This document shows, piece by piece, positions 38,175 through 47,354 of a stretch of 64,000 nt of DNA. The notes beneath the pieces were generated by a model, which made no database searches, was not told the origin of the DNA, and saw only the letters and a list, made by a program, of their open reading frames with translations. The DNA is from Fidelibacterota bacterium (lineage in GTDB: Bacteria > Pseudomonadota > Alphaproteobacteria > Rhodospirillales > Rhodospirillaceae). Position 1 is the first letter of the stretch, and each line of letters starts with the position of its first letter. Made by a program: the position numbers and the translations under genes. The stretch spans positions 310,001 to 374,000 of the forward strand of contig CANJBL010000001.1 in NCBI GenBank assembly GCA_947472795.1. Direction: 5' to 3'.

Positions 38175-38250
38175 CTAGTGGTCCGATTCTAACATTCGTA
38201 TCCCGGTGCTGTGGACTGGCTTGCGAATGTTAGAATCAAAGGACCACTAG
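38175..38250. repeat. Long hairpin element, copy 1
   Basis: The arms are CTAGTGGTCC plus GATTCTAACATTCG (38175-38198) and CGAATGTTAGAATC plus GGACCACTAG (38224-38237 and 38241-38250). They pair over 24 bp with one 3-base AAA bulge around a 25-base loop that begins tatCCCGGT. Confidence 0.95.
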
Positions 38251-38258
38251 AAAATTTA

Positions 38259-38348
38259 TGAATCTCGTGGAGCTTACGATTTGACATTCGCTGCCCGGTT
38301 TCTCCGCTAGCCAGATAGCGAATGTCAAATCTGCTCCACGAATATTCA
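38259..38348. repeat. Long hairpin element, copy 2
   Basis: The inner arms ATTTGACATTCGCT (38279-38292) and AGCGAATGTCAAAT (38317-38330) pair over 14 bp. Outer arms are CGTGGAGC (38266-38273) with GCTCCACG (38333-38340) and TGAAT (38259-38263) with ATTCA (38344-38348). The 24-base loop begins gCCCGGT. The core ACATTCG-NNN-CCCGGT is shared with copy 1. Confidence 0.95.
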
Positions 38349-38418
38349 CAATGGTTTAACCGCTAAATGGAAAGCCGCACGGGGCCCCCATGGATAGGGG
38401 CTCGTGGCGCATGTGCCA

Positions 38419-38976
38419 CTAGCATTCCTCGGCAGCGGAAACGCGCGCCGTCTTCTTTTTTTTCTTCGCGATGAAGGAGCGCCCCGTATCGACGAGGTAG
38501 CGGCGGCGCAGGGCTTGGCGGCCAATCAGCATGCGAAAGCCCATCTGGTCGCGGTTGGTCAGCGTGAGTTCGATAGGCCAACGCCGCTTGCCGAGCTTGA
38601 GCGTGGTGCGGATGACATAGCGTTGCTCCACGCGCCCGCCCGAGTCCGTGACACCGCGATGATCGATCACCACCGCGACGCACATAATCTCCGGCTTGCG
38701 TTGGCGCTGCATGGGGTGAACGGCGAAGCGGACGTAGGCCGCGCCGTCTTTGGTAAAGGGTGTGATCTTATAAGCATGCAGCGCCGACGTGCGGGCACCC
38801 GTGTCGATCTTGGCTTTGATGCGCCCAACGTTGAGGTCCGGCAACCTCACCCACTCGCGCCAACCGATGATACGCTTGGCGCGCTTTTTCTTCGCAGATG
38901 TATCGGCGTCGGCAGCGGCTTTGACTGCGGTCTTTTTGACTGCCGTTTTCTTGCGCGTGCTTTTTTTGACGGCCAT
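38419..38976 (-). CDS. RimB-like retropepsin-type protease (DUF785 family)
   Basis: A 185-residue protein of the family annotated as ATP-dependent zinc protease, now understood as retropepsin-like aspartic proteases and often linked to rimK. The candidate active-site motif is D58-T-G-A-R-T in IDTGARTSALHAY. The flap and later strands are YVIRTTLKLGKRRWPIELTLTNRDQMGFRMLIGRQALRRRYLVDTGRSFI. Lys/Ala-rich N- and C-terminal tails flank the core. It starts 7 bp after the porin gene and is probably co-transcribed with it. In rim systems it is thought to cut polyglutamylated S6; here that is inferred from the nearby rimK. Confidence 0.87.
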   Translation of the reverse strand: MAVKKSTRKKTAVKKTAVKAAADADTSAKKKRAKRIIGWREWVRLPDLNVGRIKAKIDTGARTSALHAYKITPFTKDGAAYVRFAVHPMQRQRKPEIMCVAVVIDHRGVTDSGGRVEQRYVIRTTLKLGKRRWPIELTLTNRDQMGFRMLIGRQALRRRYLVDTGRSFIAKKKKKTARVSAAEEC

Positions 38977-38983
38977 AGAAGAA

Positions 38984-40048
38984 CTAGAAGCCGATCTTCA
39001 CGCCGCCGAGCACCCCACCACCGTCCCAATCCTTGCCGGTTGTGTCTTTCTGCTCGGCGTAAAAACCCGCAAGGCCCACGCTGATGCCCGGGCCCAGCTT
39101 GTAGGCCGTCTGCAAGGTGGCGCGGTCCACCTGTTCTTTCATAGGCGCAAAGCGGAACGGTTTACGCTTGGCGCTGCGGTAGTCGGCGGAGACTTGGAAG
39201 GGACCGATGCCGTAAAGCGCGCCCACCGTCCAGGCCTGCTCGTTGGTGCCGTTGTCCGGCAAGATATTCATATAGGCCGCATCGACTTCGAAGCCGCCAT
39301 AGGTCGCGCCGGCCGAAAGGTTCCACGCCTGGACACCATCGGCGCCAACTCCCGATGCACCAGTGCGCGAGTTCATATGGAAGTAGCCGCCAGCGAAGCG
39401 GTACGTGCCGCCGGAGAAATCGCCTTCATAACCGCCGGTGATGTCGAGCGCATTGTTGGGCACCAGGCGATTGTCCAAGGGGCCAGCGAGCGTTGCCGGT
39501 GCGGGATGATAAGCCACGCCCACCTTGAAGCCGGAAATCTCGGGCGTTTGGTAGGATACGCCCAACGCATTGCCGGTAAAGCGCTTGAAGGTGAAGGCGT
39601 CGCGCAAGACGATGCCGGTGCGCGGGCTCAGCGCATCGCCGAGGATTTCCTGATCGACGGTGACGAAGGCTTCCGGCACCGGATCGCCAATCGTCGTGGT
39701 GTTCAGACCCGCCTTTTCGCCCGCACGCAGACGGCCAAAACTGGTGACCACATCGACATAGGCCTCGTCCACATCGCGGGCGTCGCGCGCGACGGCATTG
39801 AAACGCACAAAGGCGCGCACGCTGATGCCGTTGTCGAGCACAGTCTTGCCTTCAACGGAAATGCGTGTGTCGTTGAACATGCTGGTCGAGTTGAGGTCTT
39901 CGCCGGCCGCCTGAGCTTGGCTCGCCACCACGAAGAATTCGCTGATGCGCCCGCCGAGCGTCAGCGTGATGGCGTCGGCGGCATGGGCTGCCGGTGCAGC
40001 CGTCGCGGCTGCCAGCAATCCTGCACTTATATATACGCCGCGCCGCAT
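38984..40048 (-). CDS. Gram-negative porin-type outer-membrane protein
   Basis: A 354-residue predicted 16-stranded-type porin. The signal peptide is MRRGVYISAGLLAAATAAPAAHA, followed by ADAITLTLGGRISEFFVV. The barrel shows typical general-porin segments (TRISVEGKTVLDNGISVRAFVRFNA, DEAYVDVVTSFGRLRAGE, AWTVGALYGIGPFQVSADYRSAKRK) and ends GGVLGGVKIGF with terminal Phe. ATG at 40048 has AAGGAA 8 bp upstream; the longer open frame to 40210 crosses a terminator and is rejected. It is followed 7 bp on by the RimB-like gene. Confidence 0.88.
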   Translation of the reverse strand: MRRGVYISAGLLAAATAAPAAHAADAITLTLGGRISEFFVVASQAQAAGEDLNSTSMFNDTRISVEGKTVLDNGISVRAFVRFNAVARDARDVDEAYVDVVTSFGRLRAGEKAGLNTTTIGDPVPEAFVTVDQEILGDALSPRTGIVLRDAFTFKRFTGNALGVSYQTPEISGFKVGVAYHPAPATLAGPLDNRLVPNNALDITGGYEGDFSGGTYRFAGGYFHMNSRTGASGVGADGVQAWNLSAGATYGGFEVDAAYMNILPDNGTNEQAWTVGALYGIGPFQVSADYRSAKRKPFRFAPMKEQVDRATLQTAYKLGPGISVGLAGFYAEQKDTTGKDWDGGGVLGGVKIGF

Positions 40049-40103
40049 GCGCTTTTTCCTTCGTCTTACGAGGCGCCACCTTAGGCGAGTTTGCGCCAAA
40101 AGA

Positions 40104-40138
40104 AAAAGGGGATGGCATTTGCCATCCCCTTTTCTGAA
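40104..40138 (-). terminator. Intrinsic terminator of the OprP-like porin gene
   Basis: A 14-bp perfect stem (AAAAGGGGATGGCA, 40104-40117, with TGCCATCCCCTTTT, 40120-40133) closes a two-base loop. Read on the minus strand it is followed by a T-rich run (TTTTTCTTTT), 35-40 bp after the 40173 stop codon. Confidence 0.9.
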
Positions 40139-40172
40139 ACCGAGCATTCCGCCCAGAGCTAGAAGCGGAACC

Positions 40173-41465
40173 TTAGAAGCGGAATTGGCCCCACAGGCCA
40201 AACTCATCATAGGTACCGTCCACCGAGCCGCCGATGGTGCCGTTCGCCGTGCTGATGGTGCCGTTGACGGCCTTTTCGCGTTTATACATCAACGTGAAAT
40301 CCACGATCTTGGCGGGCGCATAGTTGATGCCAACATTGAAGTAGTTGTCCTTCAGAGTGGGCGTGGTCGTGCGTTTTGGTTTTACCCAGTCATAGCGGCT
40401 GAGAACGCTCCACTGGGGCATGAACTCGTAAGCCGCGAACAGCGACGTGCCGTTGGACTTTTCGGAAGCCGGCGTGGTGACATTGTTCCAGTCGGATGCC
40501 GTGAAGTATTCCGCACCCACGTGGAAACCGTGGCCCACATAGGCCAGAAGCGCGTTGTAGCGGGTGGCGGTGTGGTTGGTGGGCGCGCTGCCCTCGACAT
40601 TCTTTCCGAGTTTGCCGGTATAGCCGCCCAGCGCCGCCGTCATGCCTTCGTATGTCGCGCTGACGCGGCCTTCGAGATCGATGCTCTTGGAGCGGAAGGG
40701 GTGCTTGTAGCCGGCGCCGTCCACGGCGGCGATGGCGTACTCGACAATGCCATTGGCGAATTTGCCCGTAAGATGCGCGCCCCAATCGGCCGATGTGGCG
40801 TACTTGGTGCGATCGGCGATCTCCAATTCCACTTGGCGAAAGCCGTAGATGCCTTCGGCGAAAGGCACCCAGGGCAAATCGGCGGAGCCCAGCCGAGCAA
40901 TGGCGTAGTCGCTGAACTTGGCCTGGATATACGCCTTCTTCAGATAGATTTGTGTGGCGCCCGACCCCGCGTCGTACAGGAAGTCCGTCGTGATATTGGC
41001 GGAGAACATGTCGTCGAATTTGTGATCGATGCCGAGATAGAGGCGTTTGATATCGAAGCTGGTGCCGTTGTCGGATTGGCTGACGCCGTTCGATTTGTGA
41101 TTGATGTTGGTGACGTCGTAGTACGCGCGGCCGCTGAGGACCGTGTCGTCCCACCACTCCTTCTTGCGCGGTGCCGGGATGGCTTCGGTCTTACCGTTTT
41201 GGGTCACGAGCTTGCCGCCCTGCTCCAGCACCTTCTGCCGCGCGGTCCGGTCTTCCGTCTCTTTTTGCTCGGCGGCTTTGACCACCGCGTCTTGGGTAGC
41301 GGCATTGGCGGTCTTCAGGGCCTCCAACTGCTGCTGCATGGTGCGCAGCTGGTCTTGTAAGACTCTGATTTGGTTTGATAAATCAGCGTTGCTCTCGGCG
41401 GCAAAGGCCGGGCCGGTCAATAGGGCAAGGGTCAGCGCCGAGCTCGCGGCAAGAATTTTCTTCAT
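40173..41465 (-). CDS. OprO/OprP-type (phosphate-selective-like) porin
   Basis: Predicted trimeric outer-membrane porin of 430 residues. Residues 1-22 are a signal peptide (MKKILAASSALTLALLTGPAFA). A short coiled coil follows at about 28-60 (NADLSNQIRVLQDQLRTMQQQLEALK), then a barrel with DIKRLYLGIDHKFDDMFSANITTDFLYD, KKAYIQAKFSDYAIARLGSADLPW and the C-terminal DEFGLWGQFRF with terminal Phe. This architecture is that of the phosphate/pyrophosphate porin family, though other anions are possible. The upstream region carries Pho-box-like repeats, and a strong terminator follows the gene. Confidence 0.85.
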   Translation of the reverse strand: MKKILAASSALTLALLTGPAFAAESNADLSNQIRVLQDQLRTMQQQLEALKTANAATQDAVVKAAEQKETEDRTARQKVLEQGGKLVTQNGKTEAIPAPRKKEWWDDTVLSGRAYYDVTNINHKSNGVSQSDNGTSFDIKRLYLGIDHKFDDMFSANITTDFLYDAGSGATQIYLKKAYIQAKFSDYAIARLGSADLPWVPFAEGIYGFRQVELEIADRTKYATSADWGAHLTGKFANGIVEYAIAAVDGAGYKHPFRSKSIDLEGRVSATYEGMTAALGGYTGKLGKNVEGSAPTNHTATRYNALLAYVGHGFHVGAEYFTASDWNNVTTPASEKSNGTSLFAAYEFMPQWSVLSRYDWVKPKRTTTPTLKDNYFNVGINYAPAKIVDFTLMYKREKAVNGTISTANGTIGGSVDGTYDEFGLWGQFRF

Positions 41466-41821
41466 CGATGCGTTCCAATCGTTTGCTGTGCCGGACGGGC
41501 GTTCGGGCGGCGGCGATCTTTGTTTGTTGCCAAAGAGATGCCTCTTTTTGAGAGGTCCCCCGTTGAGATCCCATGTAACAAGCCGACCATAGGCAAGCTG
41601 TGCGACCAGTTCGTGACAGTAATTTTACGGTTTTGTGAAACCGCCCGTATCTGGCGGTTTTTTCAACCCGAACTGAAGCCGAAAATGACGGCGGGATCAG
41701 CCGTTAGGCGAGCCCTTCGCAAGCGCACGCAGGTTGGCTATAAACGGCGCCTTATCTCTTCGAGGGTCGCCCCCATCTAATGTCGCCTCGGGGCCGGCCT
41801 ACATATTAAGGAGCACGCAGT
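41466..41821. promoter_or_regulatory. Divergent region between the OprP-like porin and DUF3576 genes
   Basis: Gene-free, 356 bp. On the minus strand, toward the porin, 7-mers TTTCACA (41634-41640), TGTCACG (41612-41618) and GGTCGCA (41601-41607) fall at 22- and 11-bp spacing, resembling degenerate Pho boxes. On the plus strand AAACCGCC (41638-41645) pairs with GGCGGTTT (41653-41660) and ends in a T-run, like a terminator. TATAAA at 41740-41745 is a possible -10 for the plus-strand gene. Confidence 0.35.
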
Positions 41822-42370
41822 ATGGTTCGCAGTCGTCGTGGGATTTTCGGCACGCCCGCTTTCCTGTCTGGGTGCGCCGCTCTGGCCCTGACGCTGGCGC
41901 TTTCCGGCTGCGGTGGCCGTGACACCTATCAAGCCGCGCCTAAGTCGGATCGCGATACCTCCGCCAACAAGGACGGCGGCGTGCTGTCCGGGTCCAATCT
42001 CTTCACCGGAGACGCCCGCAAAGGCGGCAGCGAAGGCTCTATCGCCGTCAACGCTTTCTTGTGGCGCGCGTCGCTCGACACCATTGGCTTCTTGCCTCTG
42101 GCCTCGGCCGATCCGTTCGGCGGCGTGATCATCACCGATTGGTACTCGCCTCCGGAAACGCCGACGGAGCGTTTCAAAGTCAACGTGTACATCATCGGCC
42201 GCCAGCTGCGCGCCGACGGCGTGAAGGTTTCGGTCTTCCGCCAACAGACCGATACCGCTGGCGCCTGGAAAGATGCGAACGTGGCGCCAGAAGTCTCGGC
42301 GGAGTTCGAGAACGCCGTGTTGAGCCAGGCGCGCGAACTTCGACTTCGCGCGGTGGCGCAGAACAACTAA
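41822..42370 (+). CDS. DUF3576 lipoprotein
   Basis: A 182-residue predicted lipoprotein; the lipobox LSGC makes Cys30 the lipid-bearing residue. The mature part matches DUF3576: SIAVNAFLWRASLDTIGFLPLASADPFGGVIITDWYSPPETPTERFKVNVYIIGRQLRADGVKVSVFRQ and ELRLRAVAQNN. The family is typically encoded just upstream of leuS in alphaproteobacteria, as here. The function is unknown; envelope localisation is inferred from the signal. The ribosome-binding site AAGGAG supports ATG at 41822. Confidence 0.92.
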   Translation: MVRSRRGIFGTPAFLSGCAALALTLALSGCGGRDTYQAAPKSDRDTSANKDGGVLSGSNLFTGDARKGGSEGSIAVNAFLWRASLDTIGFLPLASADPFGGVIITDWYSPPETPTERFKVNVYIIGRQLRADGVKVSVFRQQTDTAGAWKDANVAPEVSAEFENAVLSQARELRLRAVAQNN

Positions 42371-42396
42371 CATCGTAGCCAACGGTTACGAACCTT

Positions 42397-42413
42397 GCCG
42401 GCGCTCCGCCGGC
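42397..42413. repeat. GC-rich hairpin before leuS
   Basis: GCCGGCG (42397-42403) and CGCCGGC (42407-42413) form a perfect 7-bp stem with a 3-base loop in the 112-bp gap between the DUF3576 gene and leuS. No T-run follows, so it is not a clear terminator; it may sit in the leuS leader. Confidence 0.5.
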
Positions 42414-42482
42414 GGGTGTTCCACGAAGACATAAAAGCAGCAGCGCGCGGACCTTCACGTTCGCGACGCCGGGACGCAAGAG

Positions 42483-45074
42483 ATGGCCTCACCCGAAGAG
42501 CGCTATAATTTCCGCGAGACGGAATCCAGGTGGCAAGAGACCTGGGCCGCGAAGAATACATTCCGTGTGGAAGAAGGCTCGTCGAAGCCCAAGTACTACG
42601 TGCTTGAGATGTTTCCGTATCCGTCGGGACGTCTGCACATGGGCCACGTGCGCAACTACACGCTGGGCGATGTCGTCGCGCGCTACAAGAAGGCCAGGGG
42701 GTTCAACATCCTGCATCCCATGGGCTGGGATGCTTTTGGCTTGCCGGCGGAGAACGCGGCCCTTGAGCGCGGCGTGCATCCAGGCAAATGGACGCGCCAG
42801 AATATCGCGGTGATGCGCGATCAGTTCCGCCCGCTGGGCCTCTCGCTGGACTGGAGCCGCGAGATCGCGACCTGCGAGCCGGAGTACTACAAGCACGAAC
42901 AGAAGATGTTCCTCGACTTCCTGAAGAACGGCCTCGCCTATCGCAAGGAGTCCATCGTCAACTGGGACCCGATTGAGAACACCGTGCTCGCCAACGAGCA
43001 AGTCATTGACGGCAAGGGTTGGCGTTCAGGCGCGGATGTGGAACAGCGCAAGCTGAACCAATGGTTCCTGAAGATCACGCAGTACGCCGAAGATCTGCTG
43101 CAAGGCATCGAGACGCTCGACCGCTGGCCCGAAAAAGTGCGGCTCATGCAGCACAACTGGATCGGACGTTCTGAAGGTGCACGCGTGCGCTGGCCCATCA
43201 TCGGCCGCGACGGCACGGCATTGCCTGAACCTTTGGAAGTTTTCACCACGCGGCCCGATACTTTATTCGGGGCATCCTTCTGCGCGATCTCGGCGCAACA
43301 TCCACTGGCCGCGCGTGTCGCCGAAGCCGATCCGGAGTTGGCCGCATTCATTCTTGAGTGCAGCCGCGGCGGCACATCCACGGCAGCCATCGAGACGGCC
43401 GAGAAGAAGGGCTATGACACCGGCTTGAGGGCCCGCCATCCGTTCATTACGGATAAGACCGTGCCGATCTACGTCGCCAACTTTGTGCTGATGGAATACG
43501 GCTCGGGCGCCATCTTCGGCTGCCCCGGCCATGACGAACGCGACATGGAATTCGCGCGCAAGTACGCCCTGCCCGTGCGCTGCGTGGTGGCACCCGTGGG
43601 CGAAGACCCTCAGGCATTTGCCGCCAAACTCGAAGCCGGCGATGTGGCTTATACGGATGATGGCATTGCCATCAATTCCGGGTTCCTGAACGGCCTGAAG
43701 GTCGACGCCGCCAAGCGCGCCGCCATCGCGAAGCTTGAAACCCAAAATGCAGGCACAGGCACTGTGCAGTATCGCTTGCGCGATTGGGGTGTCTCGCGTC
43801 AGCGCTATTGGGGCTGTCCCATCCCCATCATTTACTGCGATGCCTGCGGCACCGTGCCGGTGCCCGATGAAAATCTTCCCGTGACTCTGCCCGAGGATGT
43901 GACCTTCGACAAACCGGGCAATCCGCTGGAGCGTCATCCGACGTGGAAGCATACGACGTGTCCCGCCTGCGGCGGCAAAGCGACGCGCGAGACCGACACC
44001 TTCGACACGTTCTTTGAGTCTTCCTGGTATTTCGCGCGCTTCTGTTCACCAAAATTGACGGACCGGCCTTTCAATCAAGTAGAGGCCATGAAGTGGCTGC
44101 CGGTGGATCAGTACATCGGCGGCGTGGAACACGCTGTCTTGCATCTGCTGTATTCGCGCTTCTTCACGCGCGCCATGTCCGATTGCGGTTACCTGAATTT
44201 GAAGGAGCCTTTTGCGGGCCTGTTCACACAAGGCATGGTTTGCCACGAAACCTACCGCGCCGCCGATGGCGCGTGGGTCGAGCCGGACTCGGTGACGTGG
44301 GAGGGCGACAAAGCGACCGCCGACGGCAAACCGGTCGTGGTGGGCCGCTCGGAGAAGATGTCCAAGTCCAAGAAGAACACCGTCGATCCGCAGCGCATCC
44401 TGGACACCTATGGTGCCGACGCTGCGCGGCTGTTCATGCTTTCTGATTCGCCGCCCGAGCGCGACCTGGAATGGACCGAGGCCGGCATCGAAGGCGCGTG
44501 GCGTTATATCAACCGTCTGTGGCGCCTCGCCGTCACGGCGGCTGAAACACCTGCCAGCACTCTGCCGCCAACGCTCGATCCTTCCGTTGTGGCCGTGCAG
44601 CGCCAGATCCACCGCGCGATCGCCGCCGTCAGCGACGACTTGGAGAAGTTCCGTTTCAATTCAGCCGTGGCGCGTATCCGCGAGCTGACCAATGCTCTTG
44701 CCGACATGGACCGCTCTGTCGCCGGCGGGGCGGCAGTTTATCGTTTTGGCGTGGAAACCGTGGCGCAGTTGGTCAATCCGCTGACGCCGCATATCGCCGA
44801 AGAAGTGTGGCGGACGCTGGGTCATGCGACCCTGCTCACGGAAACGCCTTGGCCCGGTTATGACGCGAGCCTCCTGGAAGACGACAGCGTGACCATCGCG
44901 GTCCAGGTCAACGGCAAGCTGCGCGGCACCATCACCGTGCCCAAAGTCGCCGACAAAGCGGCCTTGGAAGCGGCAGCTCTCGCAATCCCCGCTGTTCAGA
45001 AGCAATTGGACGGCAAACCGCCCAAAAAAGTGATTATAGTGCCGGGCAAGATCGTCAACATCGTCGCGGCGTAA
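42483..45074 (+). CDS. leuS: Leucyl-tRNA synthetase
   Basis: Class I synthetase charging tRNA-Leu. At 863 residues it has normal length. The HIGH-type motif HMGH is at residues 52-55 ([17 protein letters not shown]), KMSKS at about 625-629, and the CP1 editing domain lies between ([20 protein letters not shown]). A Cys-x-x-Cys zinc-type pair is present (YCDACG, CPACGG). The C-terminus ends [23 protein letters not shown]. It starts the leuS-lptE-holA unit. Confidence 0.98.
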   Translation: MASPEERYNFRETESRWQETWAAKNTFRVEEGSSKPKYYVLEMFPYPSGRLHMGHVRNYTLGDVVARYKKARGFNILHPMGWDAFGLPAENAALERGVHPGKWTRQNIAVMRDQFRPLGLSLDWSREIATCEPEYYKHEQKMFLDFLKNGLAYRKESIVNWDPIENTVLANEQVIDGKGWRSGADVEQRKLNQWFLKITQYAEDLLQGIETLDRWPEKVRLMQHNWIGRSEGARVRWPIIGRDGTALPEPLEVFTTRPDTLFGASFCAISAQHPLAARVAEADPELAAFILECSRGGTSTAAIETAEKKGYDTGLRARHPFITDKTVPIYVANFVLMEYGSGAIFGCPGHDERDMEFARKYALPVRCVVAPVGEDPQAFAAKLEAGDVAYTDDGIAINSGFLNGLKVDAAKRAAIAKLETQNAGTGTVQYRLRDWGVSRQRYWGCPIPIIYCDACGTVPVPDENLPVTLPEDVTFDKPGNPLERHPTWKHTTCPACGGKATRETDTFDTFFESSWYFARFCSPKLTDRPFNQVEAMKWLPVDQYIGGVEHAVLHLLYSRFFTRAMSDCGYLNLKEPFAGLFTQGMVCHETYRAADGAWVEPDSVTWEGDKATADGKPVVVGRSEKMSKSKKNTVDPQRILDTYGADAARLFMLSDSPPERDLEWTEAGIEGAWRYINRLWRLAVTAAETPASTLPPTLDPSVVAVQRQIHRAIAAVSDDLEKFRFNSAVARIRELTNALADMDRSVAGGAAVYRFGVETVAQLVNPLTPHIAEEVWRTLGHATLLTETPWPGYDASLLEDDSVTIAVQVNGKLRGTITVPKVADKAALEAAALAIPAVQKQLDGKPPKKVIIVPGKIVNIVAA

Positions 45075-45080
45075 GAGGTC

Positions 45081-45644
45081 ATGATCCAACGTTTGCCCAA
45101 TCGTTACCTGGCAGCGGCCGCTCTGTTCCTCGGCGCGCTTTCGCTGGCCGGCTGCGGTTTCACGCCGCTTTACGGCGAGCACGGCACCGCCACCGAGCCC
45201 GGCGTGGTCGATGCTCTGGCAACCGTCTCCATCCGCTCGCTGCCCGACCGCGAAGGCGTGAAGTTGCGTCAGGTCTTGCGCGAAGAGATGCAGCCCACGG
45301 GGATCACCAAGCCGGCTTATGACCTGGAGATATCCTTCGCCAAGCGCATCGAGGAGCTGGGCATCCGGCCCGACGCCACCAGCTCGCGCGCCAATCTGGT
45401 CTTCTCGGCCAGCTTCAAACTCCACGAAGGCGGTAAGATCGTCTATGCCGACAGCGTGCAGTCCATCGTCAGCTACAACATCCTCGACGACCAATACGCA
45501 ACGGTGGCTTCGCAGGGCGACGCTGAGACGCGCGGCATCAGGGAAGTGGGCGAAGGCATCAAGACGCGCCTTGCGGTCTATTTCCATGAGCGCCTGAAAG
45601 ACACCAAGGTCCCCGAGCAAAAAGCAGACGCGGCGCCGCGCTAA
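45081..45644 (+). CDS. lptE: LPS-assembly lipoprotein LptE
   Basis: Outer-membrane lipoprotein that plugs the LptD barrel and helps deliver lipopolysaccharide to the cell surface. The 187 residues have a lipobox (LAGC, Cys25) followed by GFTPLYG, the typical LptE opening. The rest follows the LptE alpha/beta pattern (LEISFAKRIEELGIRPDATSSRANLVFSASFKLHEGGKIVYADSVQSIVSYNILDDQYATVASQGDAETR). It sits 6 bp after leuS and 9 bp before holA, the standard order. Confidence 0.93.
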   Translation: MIQRLPNRYLAAAALFLGALSLAGCGFTPLYGEHGTATEPGVVDALATVSIRSLPDREGVKLRQVLREEMQPTGITKPAYDLEISFAKRIEELGIRPDATSSRANLVFSASFKLHEGGKIVYADSVQSIVSYNILDDQYATVASQGDAETRGIREVGEGIKTRLAVYFHERLKDTKVPEQKADAAPR

Positions 45645-45653
45645 AGGATCTGC

Positions 45654-46685
45654 ATGAAGATCACTGGTCGCGCCGATGCCTTTGCCGCCAAGCCCGACGC
45701 CAAGATCAAAGCGGTTCTGATCTATGGGCCAGATGCGGGCCTCATCCGCGAACGGCTCAACACCATGACCAAAGCCGTGGCGGGATCGGTGGACGATCCT
45801 TTTCGCGTCGCGGAATTCAACGCCGATGCGCTGAGCGGCGACCCGGCGCGGCTTTCTGACGAAGCCAACGCGCTGGCCCTCACGGGCGGACGACGCGTCG
45901 TGCGTATCCGCGATGCCGGCGACAACGCGGGCGAGCTCTTCGCGAAATTCTTTGAATCCGCCATTGGCGACGCCTTGGTGATCGTCACCGCAGGTGAACT
46001 GAGCCCACGGTCCAAGCTGCGTGTGGCCTTTGAAGAAGCCGATAACGGCGCCGCCATGGCGTGTTATGCCGACGACGCGGAATCCCTTGAAGGCGTGATT
46101 CGGTCAACGCTGAAGACCGCCGGCCTTTCCATCACGCCTGATGCCTTAGGCTGGCTCGCGGATCGCCTAGGCGGCGACCGCGAACTCAGCCGCCGAGAGC
46201 TGGAAAAGCTCGTGACGTACATGGGCGCCAATAAAGCTATCGGCGAAGAAGATGTGGTTACCTGCATCGGCGATACGGCCGCGCTCAGTCTTGATGATCT
46301 GGCTTATGCTGTGGGCGATGGCGATCAGGCCGCCATGCAGCGGGTCTTTGCGCGCCTCACCGCCGAAGGCACCTCCTCGGTCAGTATCCTCACCTCGGTC
46401 GCGCGGCATCTTATGCGCCTGCATGAAACACGCGGGCGCATGGCTGATGGTAAAGACGCGAACTCAGCCGCCGCCATGTTGCGCCCGCCCGTATTCTATA
46501 AATTGAAGGATCGTTTTAACGGCCAGGCGCGACGGTGGAACGAGACACTGCTCGCGCGCGGGCTCGATATTCTCATGGATGCCGAGATGTCGGCAAAATC
46601 CACGGACATCCCCACCGATGCCGCTGTGGAACGCGCGCTGATGCAACTCGCGCAAGTGGGCCGCAGCACGGCCGCACGGCGATAA
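45654..46685 (+). CDS. holA: DNA polymerase III subunit delta
   Basis: Clamp-loader subunit that opens the beta sliding clamp. The 343 residues begin with KAVLIYGPDAGLIRERLNTMTKAV, the AAA-like opening of HolA, and include LADRLGGDRELSRRELEKLVTYMG and VVTCIGDTAALSLDDLAYAVGDGD. Start ATG at 45654. It follows lptE closely. Its stop abuts the convergent histidine phosphatase gene with no bases between. Confidence 0.95.
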   Translation: MKITGRADAFAAKPDAKIKAVLIYGPDAGLIRERLNTMTKAVAGSVDDPFRVAEFNADALSGDPARLSDEANALALTGGRRVVRIRDAGDNAGELFAKFFESAIGDALVIVTAGELSPRSKLRVAFEEADNGAAMACYADDAESLEGVIRSTLKTAGLSITPDALGWLADRLGGDRELSRRELEKLVTYMGANKAIGEEDVVTCIGDTAALSLDDLAYAVGDGDQAAMQRVFARLTAEGTSSVSILTSVARHLMRLHETRGRMADGKDANSAAAMLRPPVFYKLKDRFNGQARRWNETLLARGLDILMDAEMSAKSTDIPTDAAVERALMQLAQVGRSTAARR

Positions 46686-47312
46686 TCATTGCGACGAGGG
46701 ACCCGCTTCGCCAATGGCCAGCGGATGCGGCGGCGCCGCCAACTCCGTCACGGTCCATTCCTCGCCTTCTCGCGCCGGCGGATCAATCTTGAACAAAACG
46801 CAGTTGGGAATGCGCACGCGTTTTCCATTCAGCGCAAATTTTTCCACGGCCCAGAACGTGCCGCCGTGTGCAACGACAAGAACTGGCGCCGGATACGCGA
46901 GCGCTTTGTTCAAACCGAGCAGCGCGCGATCGCGATAACCATCGAACGTTTCACCGCCGGGAAGTGCTGCGCCTTTCTCCCACGGCCCGCGCCAAGCACC
47001 GCCGCTGTCCTGACCTTCGTAGATCCCGAAGCGGCATTCCATGAGCTGCGGAATTTCGATGAGCGGTTTGCCGAGCCGGCGGTTGACGATCTCGGCCGTG
47101 ACACGCGCGCGCTTCAAAGGACTGCTGCACACCGTGGCGATGGGAATATTTCCAACGACCGCCGCGACGGCCTCGGCCTGGGCGAGTCCATTGGCGTTCA
47201 TGTCGATGTCGGTCTGGCCCTGCATCACCCGGCGGCGATTCCAATCGGTTTCGCCGTGACGCAGAAAATAAAAGATGACCGGCGTCAGCCGCCCCGATGA
47301 AGAATGATCCAT
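46686..47312 (-). CDS. Histidine phosphatase family protein
   Basis: A 208-residue phosphoglycerate-mutase-like phosphatase. The phospho-acceptor motif is R18-H19-G20 (FYFLRHGETDWN); VCSSPLKRARVTAEIV, MECRFGIYEGQ and LVVAHGGTFWAVEK (second catalytic His) are all present. The substrate cannot be read from sequence; cobalamin-pathway phosphatase, broad-specificity and mutase roles are all possible. It lies 42 bp downstream of parB on the same strand and might be read from the parAB promoter. Confidence 0.88.
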   Translation of the reverse strand: MDHSSSGRLTPVIFYFLRHGETDWNRRRVMQGQTDIDMNANGLAQAEAVAAVVGNIPIATVCSSPLKRARVTAEIVNRRLGKPLIEIPQLMECRFGIYEGQDSGGAWRGPWEKGAALPGGETFDGYRDRALLGLNKALAYPAPVLVVAHGGTFWAVEKFALNGKRVRIPNCVLFKIDPPAREGEEWTVTELAAPPHPLAIGEAGPSSQ

Positions 47313-47354
47313 AGCGAGCGATCTATCGGTGGAGTGAATAGCAAGCGATGGAGT

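Larger units (their letters stand above)
38087..38418. other. rimB-rimK gap carrying two related hairpin elements
   Basis: This 332-bp gap contains no gene; most of it is taken up by the two long inverted repeats listed separately (38175-38250 and 38259-38348). The rimK ribosome-binding region lies at its left end and the end of the RimB-like gene at its right end. Confidence 0.7.

Noticed and set aside
41638-41663. Terminator-like hairpin with T-run on the plus strand before the DUF3576 gene
   Set aside because: No plus-strand gene lies upstream to be terminated, and the same bases form the Pho-box-like region; kept only as a note in the region entry.
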